Part shown: positions 35,721-44,573 of the stretch, piece by piece
How the letters are laid out: the number at the start of each line of letters is the position of its first letter
Numbering within the stretch: the first letter of the stretch is position 1
Assembly (NCBI GenBank): GCA_024233085.1
Contig: JACKQC010000022.1
Location: 1-64,000, forward strand
Direction of reading: 5' to 3'
Length of the DNA stretch: 64,000 nucleotides
Source: Akkermansiaceae bacterium
GTDB lineage: Bacteria > Verrucomicrobiota > Verrucomicrobiia > Verrucomicrobiales > DEV007
Notes under the pieces: model-generated
What the model was told of the DNA's origin: nothing
Database searches by the model: none
The model's input: only the letters and a program-made list of their open reading frames with translations
Position numbers and translations under genes: made by a program

Positions 35721-38618
35721 ATGTTTCGATCCCGAACGGTCCTGCTGGGCGCCCTGTCGCTCGCTTTCGACGCCGCGTTTTCTCCCGTCCGCGCGGCGGA
35801 TTGGCCGATGTGGCGGCACGATCCGGGCCGCACCGCGGACACGTCCGAAATTTTGCCGGAAAAGCCCGCGCTGCTCTGGTCGCGCGAGTTGCCCGCTCCG
35901 GCTCCCGCCTATCGCGACACGCGGTTGCGCTTCGACGCCGCGCCCGAGCCCATCGTGGTGGGAAACCGGATCGTCGTCCCGTCGAACTCGGAGGACAGCG
36001 TCACCGCCTACAACACCGCCACGGGCGAGGAACTGTGGAAGGTTTACACGGACGGACCCGTGCGTTTCGCGCCCGTCGCGGATCGGGACCGGGTGATTTT
36101 CGGCTCCGACGACGGCTTTCTCTATTGTGTGCTGGCCTCGGACGGTTCCCCGATCTGGAAAATCCGCGCCGTGCCCTCCGAACGCCGCGTGCTGGGGAAT
36201 GGCCGGCTGATCTCCGTGTGGCCGATCCGGGGCGGGCCGGTCTTGCGCGAGGGACGCGTCTATTTCGCCGCCGGCGTCTGGCCGCTGGAGGGGACCTTCG
36301 TCTTCTGTGTCGACGCGGCCACGGGCGGGACGATCTGGCGAAACGACCGCGTTTCCTATCTCTATGGGATTCATCCGCACAACGCCGAGTCCTTCGGCGG
36401 GCTGGCGCCGCAGGGCTATCTGCTGATCGACGGCGAGGATCTCGTCGTGCCGAGCAGCCAGGCCTACCCGGCGCGGTTCGACCTGAAGACCGGCGAGTTG
36501 AAGGAGTTCCAGCTTCCCGCCCCCGGCCGCAAACCCGGCGGCTGGTTCGCCTCGACCCCCGCCGCGAGGGAGGAGCAAAAGCTGAAGCGCCGCGGCCTGC
36601 TCTTCGACAGCGGGGTCAACACCAAGCCGCACGAGGACAAGCCGTGGGCCGAGGGTCTGCCCGAAATCCGAAGCACCATCCGCACCGCCAACCGCGACTT
36701 GAAATTCGCCGACGGTCTCGACGGGATCGACGGCGCGATTCACACGATGGTCGCCGGCGACGGCAGGCTCTTCGCGGTGACGACGGCGGGCGGACTCTTC
36801 GCCTTCGGGGAAAAGGCCGACGACCAGCCCGCGCGATCTTACCCGCTCGAAACGCCCGAGCCCGGGAAAGCGGCCGCGAAGGAATTGCCGATCCCGCTCC
36901 CCCAACACGGCGTCGCCATCCTGCTCGGTCTCAAAAACGAGGCCCGCCTCCGAGAACTGGCGGCGGTCCCCGACCTCCACGTCATCGGAATCGACTCCGA
37001 CGCCAACAGGGTTAGGTCACTGAGGCAACAGGGTTGGGTCGGGAGGCGCCCCCATTTCATCGTCGACGACCCCGCGAATGTCGATCTGCCGCCCTACCTC
37101 GCGGAGTTGATCGTGGGGGAGGATGGGTTTTTGGAAGGCTTTGACAATAAAGATTGTATCAGGAACGCCCATACCTCCCTTCGCCCCTTCGGAGGCATGT
37201 TTTTGTTTAAGGAACCGGATCGGTTGCTCGCCTTCAACGCATCGGCCTCGCTCCATTGGATGTCTTATTCGGGCGACTATTCGGGCGATATTGCAACGGC
37301 GGTTCGCCAGCTTGCTGACAATTGGTACGCGTTCGTTCTCAACGGCCCTCCAATCGGGTCCACCAATTACCAAGGCGGCTGGGCCTTCAGTGAAGACAAA
37401 GCGGTTCGAGCGCCGCTGGGAGTACTCTGGTACGGCGACTCGATCGTGCATTTCAAACGCTCGCCACAGCCGAAATTCATCGATGGGGTGATGATTTCCA
37501 ATCCAAAGGACTGGACCGACGCCTCGACTCGCGAAGGCAAGGTCGACTACCGGCTTCTCGAAACGGTTTTCTCCGATGTTTACACCGGCCGAATGCTGGC
37601 CACCGACGAGGCACCAATGCTCCGCCGCGGATTTTCCAATGCCGATACGGAAACGATTCAACCCGCCCAATACCGCCCACCGCGCCAAAAGGACGATTGG
37701 AAACCCGAAGCACCAATTTCAGGAGATCGATTGAATCCGATGACACTCGAATTCGAACCCCGCGTCTTTCCCAAAAGCTACGGCTGCGACGGCGGAGTCG
37801 ATTACGGCCTGCTTTATTCGATGCGCTCGGGTACACCGGCGTTTTACGACAAGACGCTCGAGAGCGGAACCATCAACATCAGCGGTCCCCGGAGCGGCTG
37901 CACGAACAGTGTCATCCCCGCCAACGGCGTGCTGAACCTTCCCTATTTTTACGAAGGCTGCACGTGCAGCTATCCCCTGCCGATGGCGCTCGCCTTGGTG
38001 AGCATGCCCGAACGATTCGAGCAATGGGCCGCCTGGGGGCCGGTCGAAGCGGCCGCGCTCGATGGAAAGATTCAGCGTATCGGCCTGAACTTCGGCGCAC
38101 CGGGAGACCGGATGACCCGCGACGGCACCCTATGGCTGAACATTCCCAACGGGGGCGGTCCGTCGCCCGAGGTGCGGGTCACGACCGAACCGCCGCTCGA
38201 CGATCTGAAGACCTTTTATTGGCATTCGCTGTTTACGAAAACTCGCCACCCCGATAAGAATGAAGGATGGCTTTGGGTGGCCAACTCAGGGCTGATCGGC
38301 GCGCGCGCGGTCACGTTGGGCGGTATCAAACCCGGCGAGTACTTCGTTCGCCTCTTTTTTACCGAGCCCGACGAGGACGCGGACATGACCACCCGGCGAT
38401 TCGATGTGAGAATCGGGGAGCAATTTTACCATGACGGCTTGAACCCCTTCTCCCGAAACCGCGAAGCAAGGTGGCCATTGTATTTAATGCCGGAAGTCGT
38501 GATCGGCGACGACGGCATTCTCAAGGTCACCCTCGATCCGGAAAATGGCGATACGGTGCTATGCGGAGTCGAGATTTTTCCAAAACGATTCGAGTACTCG
38601 AACCATCCGAACTGGTGA
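35721..38618 (+). CDS. PQQ-propeller, methyltransferase-like and malectin-type secreted protein
   Basis: A 965-residue protein with a signal peptide (MFRSRTVLLGALSLAFDAAF...RAA). Residues 25-370 are PQQ-type beta-propeller repeats (for example AYNTATGEELWKVYTDGP and FVFCVDAATGGTIW). A region near 390-480 looks like a class I methyltransferase fold (DLHVIGIDSDANRVRSL, LPPYLAELIVGEDGF), though its Gly-rich loop is degenerate. The rest contains the family block SYGCDGGVDYG and SGTINISGPRSGCTNS, and a malectin-like end (GEYFVRLFFTEP). This layout is common in secreted proteins of Planctomycetota and Verrucomicrobiota and usually sits beside sulfatases, as here; its job is not known. A palindrome doublet is inserted in frame at about residues 427-440. 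Base composition falls after about 37120. Confidence 0.85.
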   Translation: MFRSRTVLLGALSLAFDAAFSPVRAADWPMWRHDPGRTADTSEILPEKPALLWSRELPAPAPAYRDTRLRFDAAPEPIVVGNRIVVPSNSEDSVTAYNTATGEELWKVYTDGPVRFAPVADRDRVIFGSDDGFLYCVLASDGSPIWKIRAVPSERRVLGNGRLISVWPIRGGPVLREGRVYFAAGVWPLEGTFVFCVDAATGGTIWRNDRVSYLYGIHPHNAESFGGLAPQGYLLIDGEDLVVPSSQAYPARFDLKTGELKEFQLPAPGRKPGGWFASTPAAREEQKLKRRGLLFDSGVNTKPHEDKPWAEGLPEIRSTIRTANRDLKFADGLDGIDGAIHTMVAGDGRLFAVTTAGGLFAFGEKADDQPARSYPLETPEPGKAAAKELPIPLPQHGVAILLGLKNEARLRELAAVPDLHVIGIDSDANRVRSLRQQGWVGRRPHFIVDDPANVDLPPYLAELIVGEDGFLEGFDNKDCIRNAHTSLRPFGGMFLFKEPDRLLAFNASASLHWMSYSGDYSGDIATAVRQLADNWYAFVLNGPPIGSTNYQGGWAFSEDKAVRAPLGVLWYGDSIVHFKRSPQPKFIDGVMISNPKDWTDASTREGKVDYRLLETVFSDVYTGRMLATDEAPMLRRGFSNADTETIQPAQYRPPRQKDDWKPEAPISGDRLNPMTLEFEPRVFPKSYGCDGGVDYGLLYSMRSGTPAFYDKTLESGTINISGPRSGCTNSVIPANGVLNLPYFYEGCTCSYPLPMALALVSMPERFEQWAAWGPVEAAALDGKIQRIGLNFGAPGDRMTRDGTLWLNIPNGGGPSPEVRVTTEPPLDDLKTFYWHSLFTKTRHPDKNEGWLWVANSGLIGARAVTLGGIKPGEYFVRLFFTEPDEDADMTTRRFDVRIGEQFYHDGLNPFSRNREARWPLYLMPEVVIGDDGILKVTLDPENGDTVLCGVEIFPKRFEYSNHPNW
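37000..37040. repeat. 22-bp-pitch palindrome doublet inside the propeller gene
   Basis: GACGCCAACAGGGTTAGGTC (about 37000-37018) and GAGGCAACAGGGTTGGGTC (37022-37040), 22 bp apart, within the open frame of the gene at 35721. The encoded peptide is about NRVRSLRQQGWVGRR. Confidence 0.85.
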
Positions 38619-38637
38619 CATTCCGAAAGACAGTTTG

Positions 38638-40842
38638 ATGAAAAACCAACCTCTCCTCCCGTTTCTCACCCTCCTGTCAGTTCTTGCCGCCCCGCTCGCC
38701 CGCGCCGAGGCGCCGCGCCCAAACATCCTCCTCATCATGTCGGATGACATGGGGATTTCCGATCTCGGGTGTTATGGCGGCGAGATCCGCACGCCGAACC
38801 TCGATTCGCTGGCGGCGGACGGCCTGCGGTTCACGCAGTTTTACAACACCTCGCGCTGCTGCCCGACCCGCGCCTGCCTGATGACCGGGCTCTACCCGCA
38901 CCAGGCCGGCATCGGTCACATGATGGAGGACAAGGGACTCGAGGGCTACCAGGGCGACCTGAACCGCCACTGCGTCACCATCGCCGAGGTCATGAAATCC
39001 GCCGGCTACGGAACCTACATGACCGGCAAATGGCACGTGACGAAAGTCACCAAGCCGAAAGACGGCAACGACAAGGCCAACTGGCCCCTCCAGCGCGGGT
39101 ACGAGCGCTTCTACGGCACCATCCACGGCGCGGGCAGTTTTTTCGACCCGAACACCCTGACGCGGGACAATACCTACGTCTCCCCCTTCGCCGATCCCGA
39201 ATACACGCCGGCCGACGGCGAGCCCTACTACTACACCAACGCCATCGCCGACCACGCCGCCCGCTTTGCGCGCGAGCATCGCGAACAGAGCCCTGAGCGG
39301 CCGTTTTTCATGTATGTCGCCTTCACCGCCGCGCATTGGCCGATGCACGCGCTGGAAAAGGACCTGGCCCGGTATCGCGGCAAATACGACGCCGGCTACG
39401 AGACCATCCGCGCGGCCCGCCACGCCAAGATGAAGGCACTCGGCCTCATCGATGGCTCCGCCGAACTCAGCCCGCTCGGCGCCGCCTGGGCCGACGTGAA
39501 AAACAAGCCCTACGAGGCGCGCTGCATGGAGGTCTACGCCGCCATGATCGACTGCATGGACCGCGGCGTCGGGCGCATCGTGGCGACGCTGAAGGAAACG
39601 GGCCAACTCGACAACACGCTGATCTTTTTTCTCCAGGACAACGGCGGCTGCGCCGAGGGCATGGGGCGCGGCGGAGAGTTCACGCCGCGCGCCGACGGTC
39701 CCACCCTCCCGCCGCTGGCGGGCGACTACCTGCAGCCCGACATGATCCCGAGGCAGACCCGCGACGGTTATCCGGTGCGTCAGGGCGAGGGCGTGCTGCC
39801 CGGCGGCCCGGACACCTACCATGGTTATGGCAAGACCTGGGCCACGGTGTCGAACACCCCCTTTCGCGAATACAAGCACTGGGTCCACGAGGGCGGCATC
39901 AGCACGCCCCTCATCGTCCACTGGCCCGCGGGCATCGCGCGGAAAAACGAGCTGGAACGCACGCCGTCCCACCTCATCGACATCATGGCGACCTGCGTCG
40001 ACGTGGCCGGCGCGACCTATCCGGAGACTTATCACGACGGCCAGGCAATCCGGCCGATGGAGGGCAAAAGCCTCGTCCCGGCCTTCGCCGGCGAGCCGGT
40101 CGAGCGTGACGCGATCTTTTGGGAACACGAGGGCAACCGCGCCGTCCGAGCCGGCGACTGGAAACTCGTCGCCAAGGGCGCCCACTCGAAATGGGAACTC
40201 TACGATCTCCCGCGCGACCGCTCCGAAATGCACGACCTCGCCGCCGAAAAACCCGACGTGGTCGCCGCGCTGTCCGAAAAATGGGACACCTGGGCCGCGC
40301 GCGCTTTCGTGAAACCGTGGCCGTGGGACAGCGACGATGCCGAAGGCGGCAAGAGCGCGAAGATCGCCAAAAAGAAGACGAAATTCCGGCTCGCCCAGGG
40401 CGACGAATTAAGAAGCGGCAGCCCCGACACCGGCGGACGCGCCTTTTCGGTCGAGGCGCGCATCACGAAGCCGGGTAAAGGGGTCGTGCTCGCCCAGGGC
40501 GGCGTGAACCACGGCTGGGCGCTCTATTTCGACGCCGAAAACGGTCGGCCCGCCGTGGCGCTGCGGCGCGGGGGAAAACTCGAAACGCTCCGGGCCAAAG
40601 ACGACGCGGCGATTCCGGACAGCCCCTTCCAACTCTCGATGACGCTCGCCGCCGACGGCCGGGTGACGGTAAAACTCGGGGACGCCCTCGCCATCGACGC
40701 CCCGTCCGCCGGCCTCCTCCCCCAGACCCCGCTCGATCCGCTCTGCGCGGGATTCGACAGCAACGACGCGGCGGGCAACTACCCGCGTTCCTTCGATTTC
40801 ACCGGCGAGATCGAGTCCGTGACCCTGAAACTGGCGCCCTGA
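38638..40842 (+). CDS. Secreted sulfatase (formylglycine type) with C-terminal sugar-binding-like domain
   Basis: A protein of about 734 residues. Signal peptide MKNQPLLPFLTLLSVLAAPLARA. Alkaline-phosphatase-type sulfatase fold starting PNILLIMSDDMG, with metal Asp-Asp. The formylglycine site is CCPTR (CxPxR) in SRCCPTRACLMTGLYP. Further landmarks are TGKWHV and DNGG. After about residue 560 a separate beta-sandwich domain (FSVEARITKPGKG...) resembles a LamG or concanavalin-type module. It cleaves sulfate esters from polysaccharides or small molecules; substrate unknown. It starts 19 bp after the propeller gene, so they are in one transcript. ATG 38638 starts the signal peptide. Confidence 0.92.
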   Translation: MKNQPLLPFLTLLSVLAAPLARAEAPRPNILLIMSDDMGISDLGCYGGEIRTPNLDSLAADGLRFTQFYNTSRCCPTRACLMTGLYPHQAGIGHMMEDKGLEGYQGDLNRHCVTIAEVMKSAGYGTYMTGKWHVTKVTKPKDGNDKANWPLQRGYERFYGTIHGAGSFFDPNTLTRDNTYVSPFADPEYTPADGEPYYYTNAIADHAARFAREHREQSPERPFFMYVAFTAAHWPMHALEKDLARYRGKYDAGYETIRAARHAKMKALGLIDGSAELSPLGAAWADVKNKPYEARCMEVYAAMIDCMDRGVGRIVATLKETGQLDNTLIFFLQDNGGCAEGMGRGGEFTPRADGPTLPPLAGDYLQPDMIPRQTRDGYPVRQGEGVLPGGPDTYHGYGKTWATVSNTPFREYKHWVHEGGISTPLIVHWPAGIARKNELERTPSHLIDIMATCVDVAGATYPETYHDGQAIRPMEGKSLVPAFAGEPVERDAIFWEHEGNRAVRAGDWKLVAKGAHSKWELYDLPRDRSEMHDLAAEKPDVVAALSEKWDTWAARAFVKPWPWDSDDAEGGKSAKIAKKKTKFRLAQGDELRSGSPDTGGRAFSVEARITKPGKGVVLAQGGVNHGWALYFDAENGRPAVALRRGGKLETLRAKDDAAIPDSPFQLSMTLAADGRVTVKLGDALAIDAPSAGLLPQTPLDPLCAGFDSNDAAGNYPRSFDFTGEIESVTLKLAP

Positions 40843-40887
40843 TCGATTTTGTGGCGGAATTTTCGCCAATTCCGTTACAGTCCCGCG

Positions 40888-42297
40888 ATGAACCGCCGTT
40901 TGGGAGCCCTGTTTTCCGGGTTTTGGCTCGCGCTGGCGCCGACCGCACCGGCGGCGGAGCGCCCGCCGAACATCGTGCTGATCGTGGCCGATGATCTCGG
41001 GTATGCCGATCTCGGTTGCTACGGGGCGCGAGATTTCGAGACGCCCAATCTCGACCGGATGGCGGCCGAGGGAGTGAAACTGACGAGCTTTTACATGGCG
41101 GCGTCCGTATGCTCCGCCTCGCGGGCGGCGATGCTGACCGGCTGTTATCCCGACCGCATCGGCGTGACGGGTGTTTTTTTTCCGACGCGGGCGAAGGACG
41201 GAAAGCCAGCCGGCCCGGGAAAGCAGGGACTGAACCCGGATGAAGTCACGATCGCCGAAATTCTGAAGCAAAAGGGCTACGCCACGGCGTGCTTCGGAAA
41301 GTGGCATCTGGGCGATCACCCGAAATTTCTGCCCACCCGGCAGGGATTCGACGAGTATTTTGGGATTCCCTACTCCAACGACATGGGTTGGTGGGCCGGC
41401 AAGCCCACCGATTTCAAGAAGGATTTCCCGCCGATCCCCATCCTCGACGCCGAGTCCGTGATCGAGACGAATCCCGACCAGCGCCAACTGATTCGACGCT
41501 ACACCGACCATGCCGTCCGCTTCATCCGCGAGCACCGCGACGGCCCGTTTTTCCTCTATCTGCCGCATAACATGCCGCATGTGCCGTTGTTCGTCGGCGA
41601 GCGCTTTTCCGGTTCGGCCGCCTACGGGCTCTACGGCGATGTGGTCCAGGAGCTGGACTGGTCCGTCGGCGTGGTGCTCCGCGCCCTCGAGGCCGAGAAG
41701 ATCGACAAGCGCACGCTGGTCGTCTTCACCAGCGACAACGGCCCCTGGCTGGCCATGGGCGCGCACGCCGGGAAGGCCGATCCGCTGCGCGACGGGAAAT
41801 TCACCCGCCACGAGGGCGGCCACCGCGTGCCCTGCGTCCTGCGCTGGCCCGGCGCGCTGAAGGGCGACCGCTCGCTCGACGGCATCGTGGCCTCGATCGA
41901 TCTGCTGCCCACTCTGGCGAAGCTCGCCGGCGCCGCGCCGCCGGAGGATCGAAAAATCGACGGCACGGACGTGTGGCCCTACCTCTCCGGCAAAGCCAAA
42001 AATTCGCCGCGCGACACCTTTTTCTACAGTCCCTGGGTGGTCCGCCGAAACGCCTGGAAACTGCTGACTCCCGGCGGTTACCGGGAGGAGTTCCCGAAGC
42101 CGAAGTCCACCTACGAACCCGGCATGGTGAAATACGACGAACCGCGCCTCTACAACCTCGACACCGACATCGGCGAGGCGACATCGCTGCACAACAAGGA
42201 GGAGTACAAGGCCCTCGTCGAGCAGCTCACCAAGCTGTGCGCCGACTATCGCGCCGAACTGGAGGCCGGAAAACGCCCCGTCGGGACCGTCGAGTAA
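40888..42297 (+). CDS. Secreted sulfatase
   Basis: A 469-residue arylsulfatase-type enzyme. Signal peptide MNRRLGALFSGFWLALA. Starts PNIVLIVADDLGYADLGCYG with the metal-binding Asp pair. The maturation site is CSASR, the CxAxR form. GKWHLGDHPKFLPTRQGFDE is a typical block. The frame is intact. The gene follows the previous sulfatase by 45 bp and is likely co-transcribed. ATG 40888 is chosen because it begins a signal peptide. Confidence 0.93.
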   Translation: MNRRLGALFSGFWLALAPTAPAAERPPNIVLIVADDLGYADLGCYGARDFETPNLDRMAAEGVKLTSFYMAASVCSASRAAMLTGCYPDRIGVTGVFFPTRAKDGKPAGPGKQGLNPDEVTIAEILKQKGYATACFGKWHLGDHPKFLPTRQGFDEYFGIPYSNDMGWWAGKPTDFKKDFPPIPILDAESVIETNPDQRQLIRRYTDHAVRFIREHRDGPFFLYLPHNMPHVPLFVGERFSGSAAYGLYGDVVQELDWSVGVVLRALEAEKIDKRTLVVFTSDNGPWLAMGAHAGKADPLRDGKFTRHEGGHRVPCVLRWPGALKGDRSLDGIVASIDLLPTLAKLAGAAPPEDRKIDGTDVWPYLSGKAKNSPRDTFFYSPWVVRRNAWKLLTPGGYREEFPKPKSTYEPGMVKYDEPRLYNLDTDIGEATSLHNKEEYKALVEQLTKLCADYRAELEAGKRPVGTVE

Positions 42298-42333
42298 CGC
42301 CGGAAAACCGCGCGCGCCGCGGCCTATTTCGCC

Positions 42334-42843
42334 CTATTTCGCGGCCGCTTTCGCCTTCAGCTCGCGCAGTTCCTTGTCCACGCGGGCGAGATGTTCCGAG
42401 GTGGCCTTGAGTCGCTTGGCGGTGAGCTTGGCGATGAATTCGTAGAGCGCGGCGTAGAAGGTGGGGTTTTCGTCCTTCGGCATCATGTGCTCGAGAAATT
42501 TCTGGTCCACGGCGAGGCAGAAGGTCTTCGTCTTCGCGATGACCGACGCCGATCGCCGCTCGTCCTCCAGCGCCGCAAGTTCGCCGAAGAGGTCACCGAT
42601 GTTGTTCATGCTGACCAGTTCGTCGCCGTCCTTCACCACCGCGACCTCGCCGGCCAGCAGAATGAAAATCCGCGACGCGTCCTCGCCCTCCGCGATGATG
42701 ACATCGCCCGGATCGCAGTCGACGATCGCGCTGGAATGAAGCACGTCGTTCAGATGCTCCTCGGAAAAGGACTCGAGAAACGGCACGTGCCGGAGCGTGT
42801 CGGGGACGTTTTCCTCGTCGTGGATGTAGGCGAATTCTTTCAC
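42334..42843 (-). CDS. Cyclic-nucleotide-binding domain protein without a DNA-binding domain
   Basis: A 169-residue protein dominated by a cNMP-binding jelly-roll (CDPGDVIIAEGEDASRIFILL, GDLFGELAALEDERRSASVIAK). It ends in a charged coiled-coil (AKRLKATSEHLARVDKELRELKAK) and lacks the winged helix of Crp/Fnr regulators. So it senses a ligand or acts as an adaptor and is not itself a clear transcription factor. GTG 42843 gives a compact domain; the frame stays open to 42936. It is antisense to, and lies between, two sulfatase genes. Confidence 0.8.
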   Translation of the reverse strand: MKEFAYIHDEENVPDTLRHVPFLESFSEEHLNDVLHSSAIVDCDPGDVIIAEGEDASRIFILLAGEVAVVKDGDELVSMNNIGDLFGELAALEDERRSASVIAKTKTFCLAVDQKFLEHMMPKDENPTFYAALYEFIAKLTAKRLKATSEHLARVDKELRELKAKAAAK

Positions 42844-42929
42844 GTTGCGCGGAATTGTAACCGAGCGCCTCGCCGCCGAAAAGCCCGAAAAACGGGGGAT
42901 CGCGCTTTTTCCGCCGCCAAATCCCGCCC

Positions 42930-42992
42930 GATCCAACAGGGTCGGGCGACGGACCCAACAGGGTTAGGTCATCGAGTCAACCCTGTCGGGTC
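42930..42992. repeat. 22-bp-pitch palindrome triplet
   Basis: GATCCAACAGGGTCGGGCG (42930-42948), GACCCAACAGGGTTAGGTC (about 42952-42970) and GAGTCAACCCTGTCGGGTC (42974-42992), each 22 bp after the last. It fills the 154-bp gap between the cNMP-domain gene and the next sulfatase. Confidence 0.9.
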
Positions 42993-42997
42993 GCGGA

Positions 42998-44497
42998 TCA
43001 GTTTTTCTTCTTCTTTTCCGGCCGGCCGTTCGGCCAGTGGATCGCCTCCAGCTCGGCCGCCTCGGCGTCGGTAAGGCGACCGGGCTCGCGGATGCCGGCG
43101 CCTTTTCGCTTGGTCAAATTGTCGCCCAGTTCGGCCCGGGCCTTTTCGGCGAAGGCGAGAAGTTTTTCGACCACGTCGGGGTGGGCGGCGGCGACGTTGT
43201 CCTTCTCGCCGACATCGGTGGACAGGTCGTAGAGTTCCGTGGCGGCCTCGGCGGAGCCGTATTTCGCGGGGATGCCGTCCTTTCCTCCGGGCCGTCCCTC
43301 GAGGGTGCGGTATTCGTGCGGGAGGTAGAGTTTCCACGTTCCCTGGGAAACGGCCTGGAGTTCGTTCTGCTTGTAGTAGTACCAGTAGCCTTCGTGCGGG
43401 TTCTTCGCGCCCGGTTCGCCGGCCAGAACGGGCCAGATGTCGAGGCCGTCGATGGGATGTTTCGGCGGCTCGGCGCCGATGAGCTTCGCCAGGGTGGGCA
43501 ACAGGTCGATGTTCATCGCGGGCGTGTCGCACTCGGTGCCGGCGGGGATTTTCCCCGGCCAGCGCATGATGCAGGCCTCGCGCACGCCGCCCTCCCAGAC
43601 GGTGCCCTTGCCCTCGCGGAGCGGGCCGGCGGACCCGGCATGCTCGCCATAACTGAGCCAAGGGCCGTTGTCGCTGGTGAAAATGACCAGCGTATTGTCA
43701 TCGAGGCCGTTCGTCTTGATGGCGTTGAGAATCTCGCCGACCGACCAGTCGATTTCCGAAATCACGTCGCCGTAGAGGCCGCGCCTGGTCTTGCCCCGGA
43801 AGCGTTCGCTGACAAACAGCGGCACGTGGGGCTGATGATGCGGCACGTAGAGAAAGAAGGGACGGTCGCGGTTTTCGGTGATGAAATCGACGGCGTGCGT
43901 CGTGATTCGCGTCGTCATCATGGCCTGGTCGTGCTCGTCGGCGATACGGACGCGGCGCCCGTTCTCGAAGAGCGGCAGCGGCGGAAAACGGTCGCCGACC
44001 TCGGGGTGTTGGGGCCACATGTCGTTCGAGTAGGGAAAGCCGAAGTAGGTGTCGAAGCCATGGCGGGTGGGCAGGAATTTCTCGTGATCGCCGAGATGCC
44101 ATTTCCCGAAAATCGCCGTGGCATAGCCCTTTTGCTTGAAGATCTCGGGCAAAAGCGTCTCGCCGTCACCGATGCCGACGCGGCTGCCCGGTCCGAGAGC
44201 GCCGTGGATGCCGACGCGGTTCGAGTAACAGCCGGTCAGCAAGGCGGTGCGGGAAGCCGAGCACACCGGCTGACCGGCGTACCATCGGGTGAATTTGCGG
44301 CCCTCGGCGGCCATTCGATCGAGGTTCGGAGTCTCGAAGCCCTCGGCGCCAAAGACACCGACATCGGCGTAGCCCTGGTCGTCGGTGAAAACGATCACCA
44401 CGTTGGGCAGCCGGTCCCCGGCCGCCGCGCGCGGACCCACGAGCCCCGCGGCGGCGAAGGCGGCGGTGGCGGACAGAACGATCGCGATTTTTCTCAT
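42998..44497 (-). CDS. Secreted sulfatase
   Basis: A 499-residue arylsulfatase-type enzyme. Signal peptide MRKIAIVLSATAAFAAAGLVG. Starts PNVVIVFTDDQGYADVGVFG and carries the CSASR maturation site in the stretch GQPVCSASRTALLTGCYSNR. GKWHLGDHEKFLPTRHGFD closely resembles the sulfatase at 40888, so they are near paralogues. A Lys-rich tail (RPEKKKKN) ends it. The gene is on the opposite strand to the other two sulfatases. Confidence 0.93.
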   Translation of the reverse strand: MRKIAIVLSATAAFAAAGLVGPRAAAGDRLPNVVIVFTDDQGYADVGVFGAEGFETPNLDRMAAEGRKFTRWYAGQPVCSASRTALLTGCYSNRVGIHGALGPGSRVGIGDGETLLPEIFKQKGYATAIFGKWHLGDHEKFLPTRHGFDTYFGFPYSNDMWPQHPEVGDRFPPLPLFENGRRVRIADEHDQAMMTTRITTHAVDFITENRDRPFFLYVPHHQPHVPLFVSERFRGKTRRGLYGDVISEIDWSVGEILNAIKTNGLDDNTLVIFTSDNGPWLSYGEHAGSAGPLREGKGTVWEGGVREACIMRWPGKIPAGTECDTPAMNIDLLPTLAKLIGAEPPKHPIDGLDIWPVLAGEPGAKNPHEGYWYYYKQNELQAVSQGTWKLYLPHEYRTLEGRPGGKDGIPAKYGSAEAATELYDLSTDVGEKDNVAAAHPDVVEKLLAFAEKARAELGDNLTKRKGAGIREPGRLTDAEAAELEAIHWPNGRPEKKKKN

Positions 44498-44573
44498 GCG
44501 CCGAGCCTACTCCGGCCCGGCGGGCTCGTCTTCGCGTTTTCGCGTGATTTTCGAAGCGGCCGACGGATTCGGT

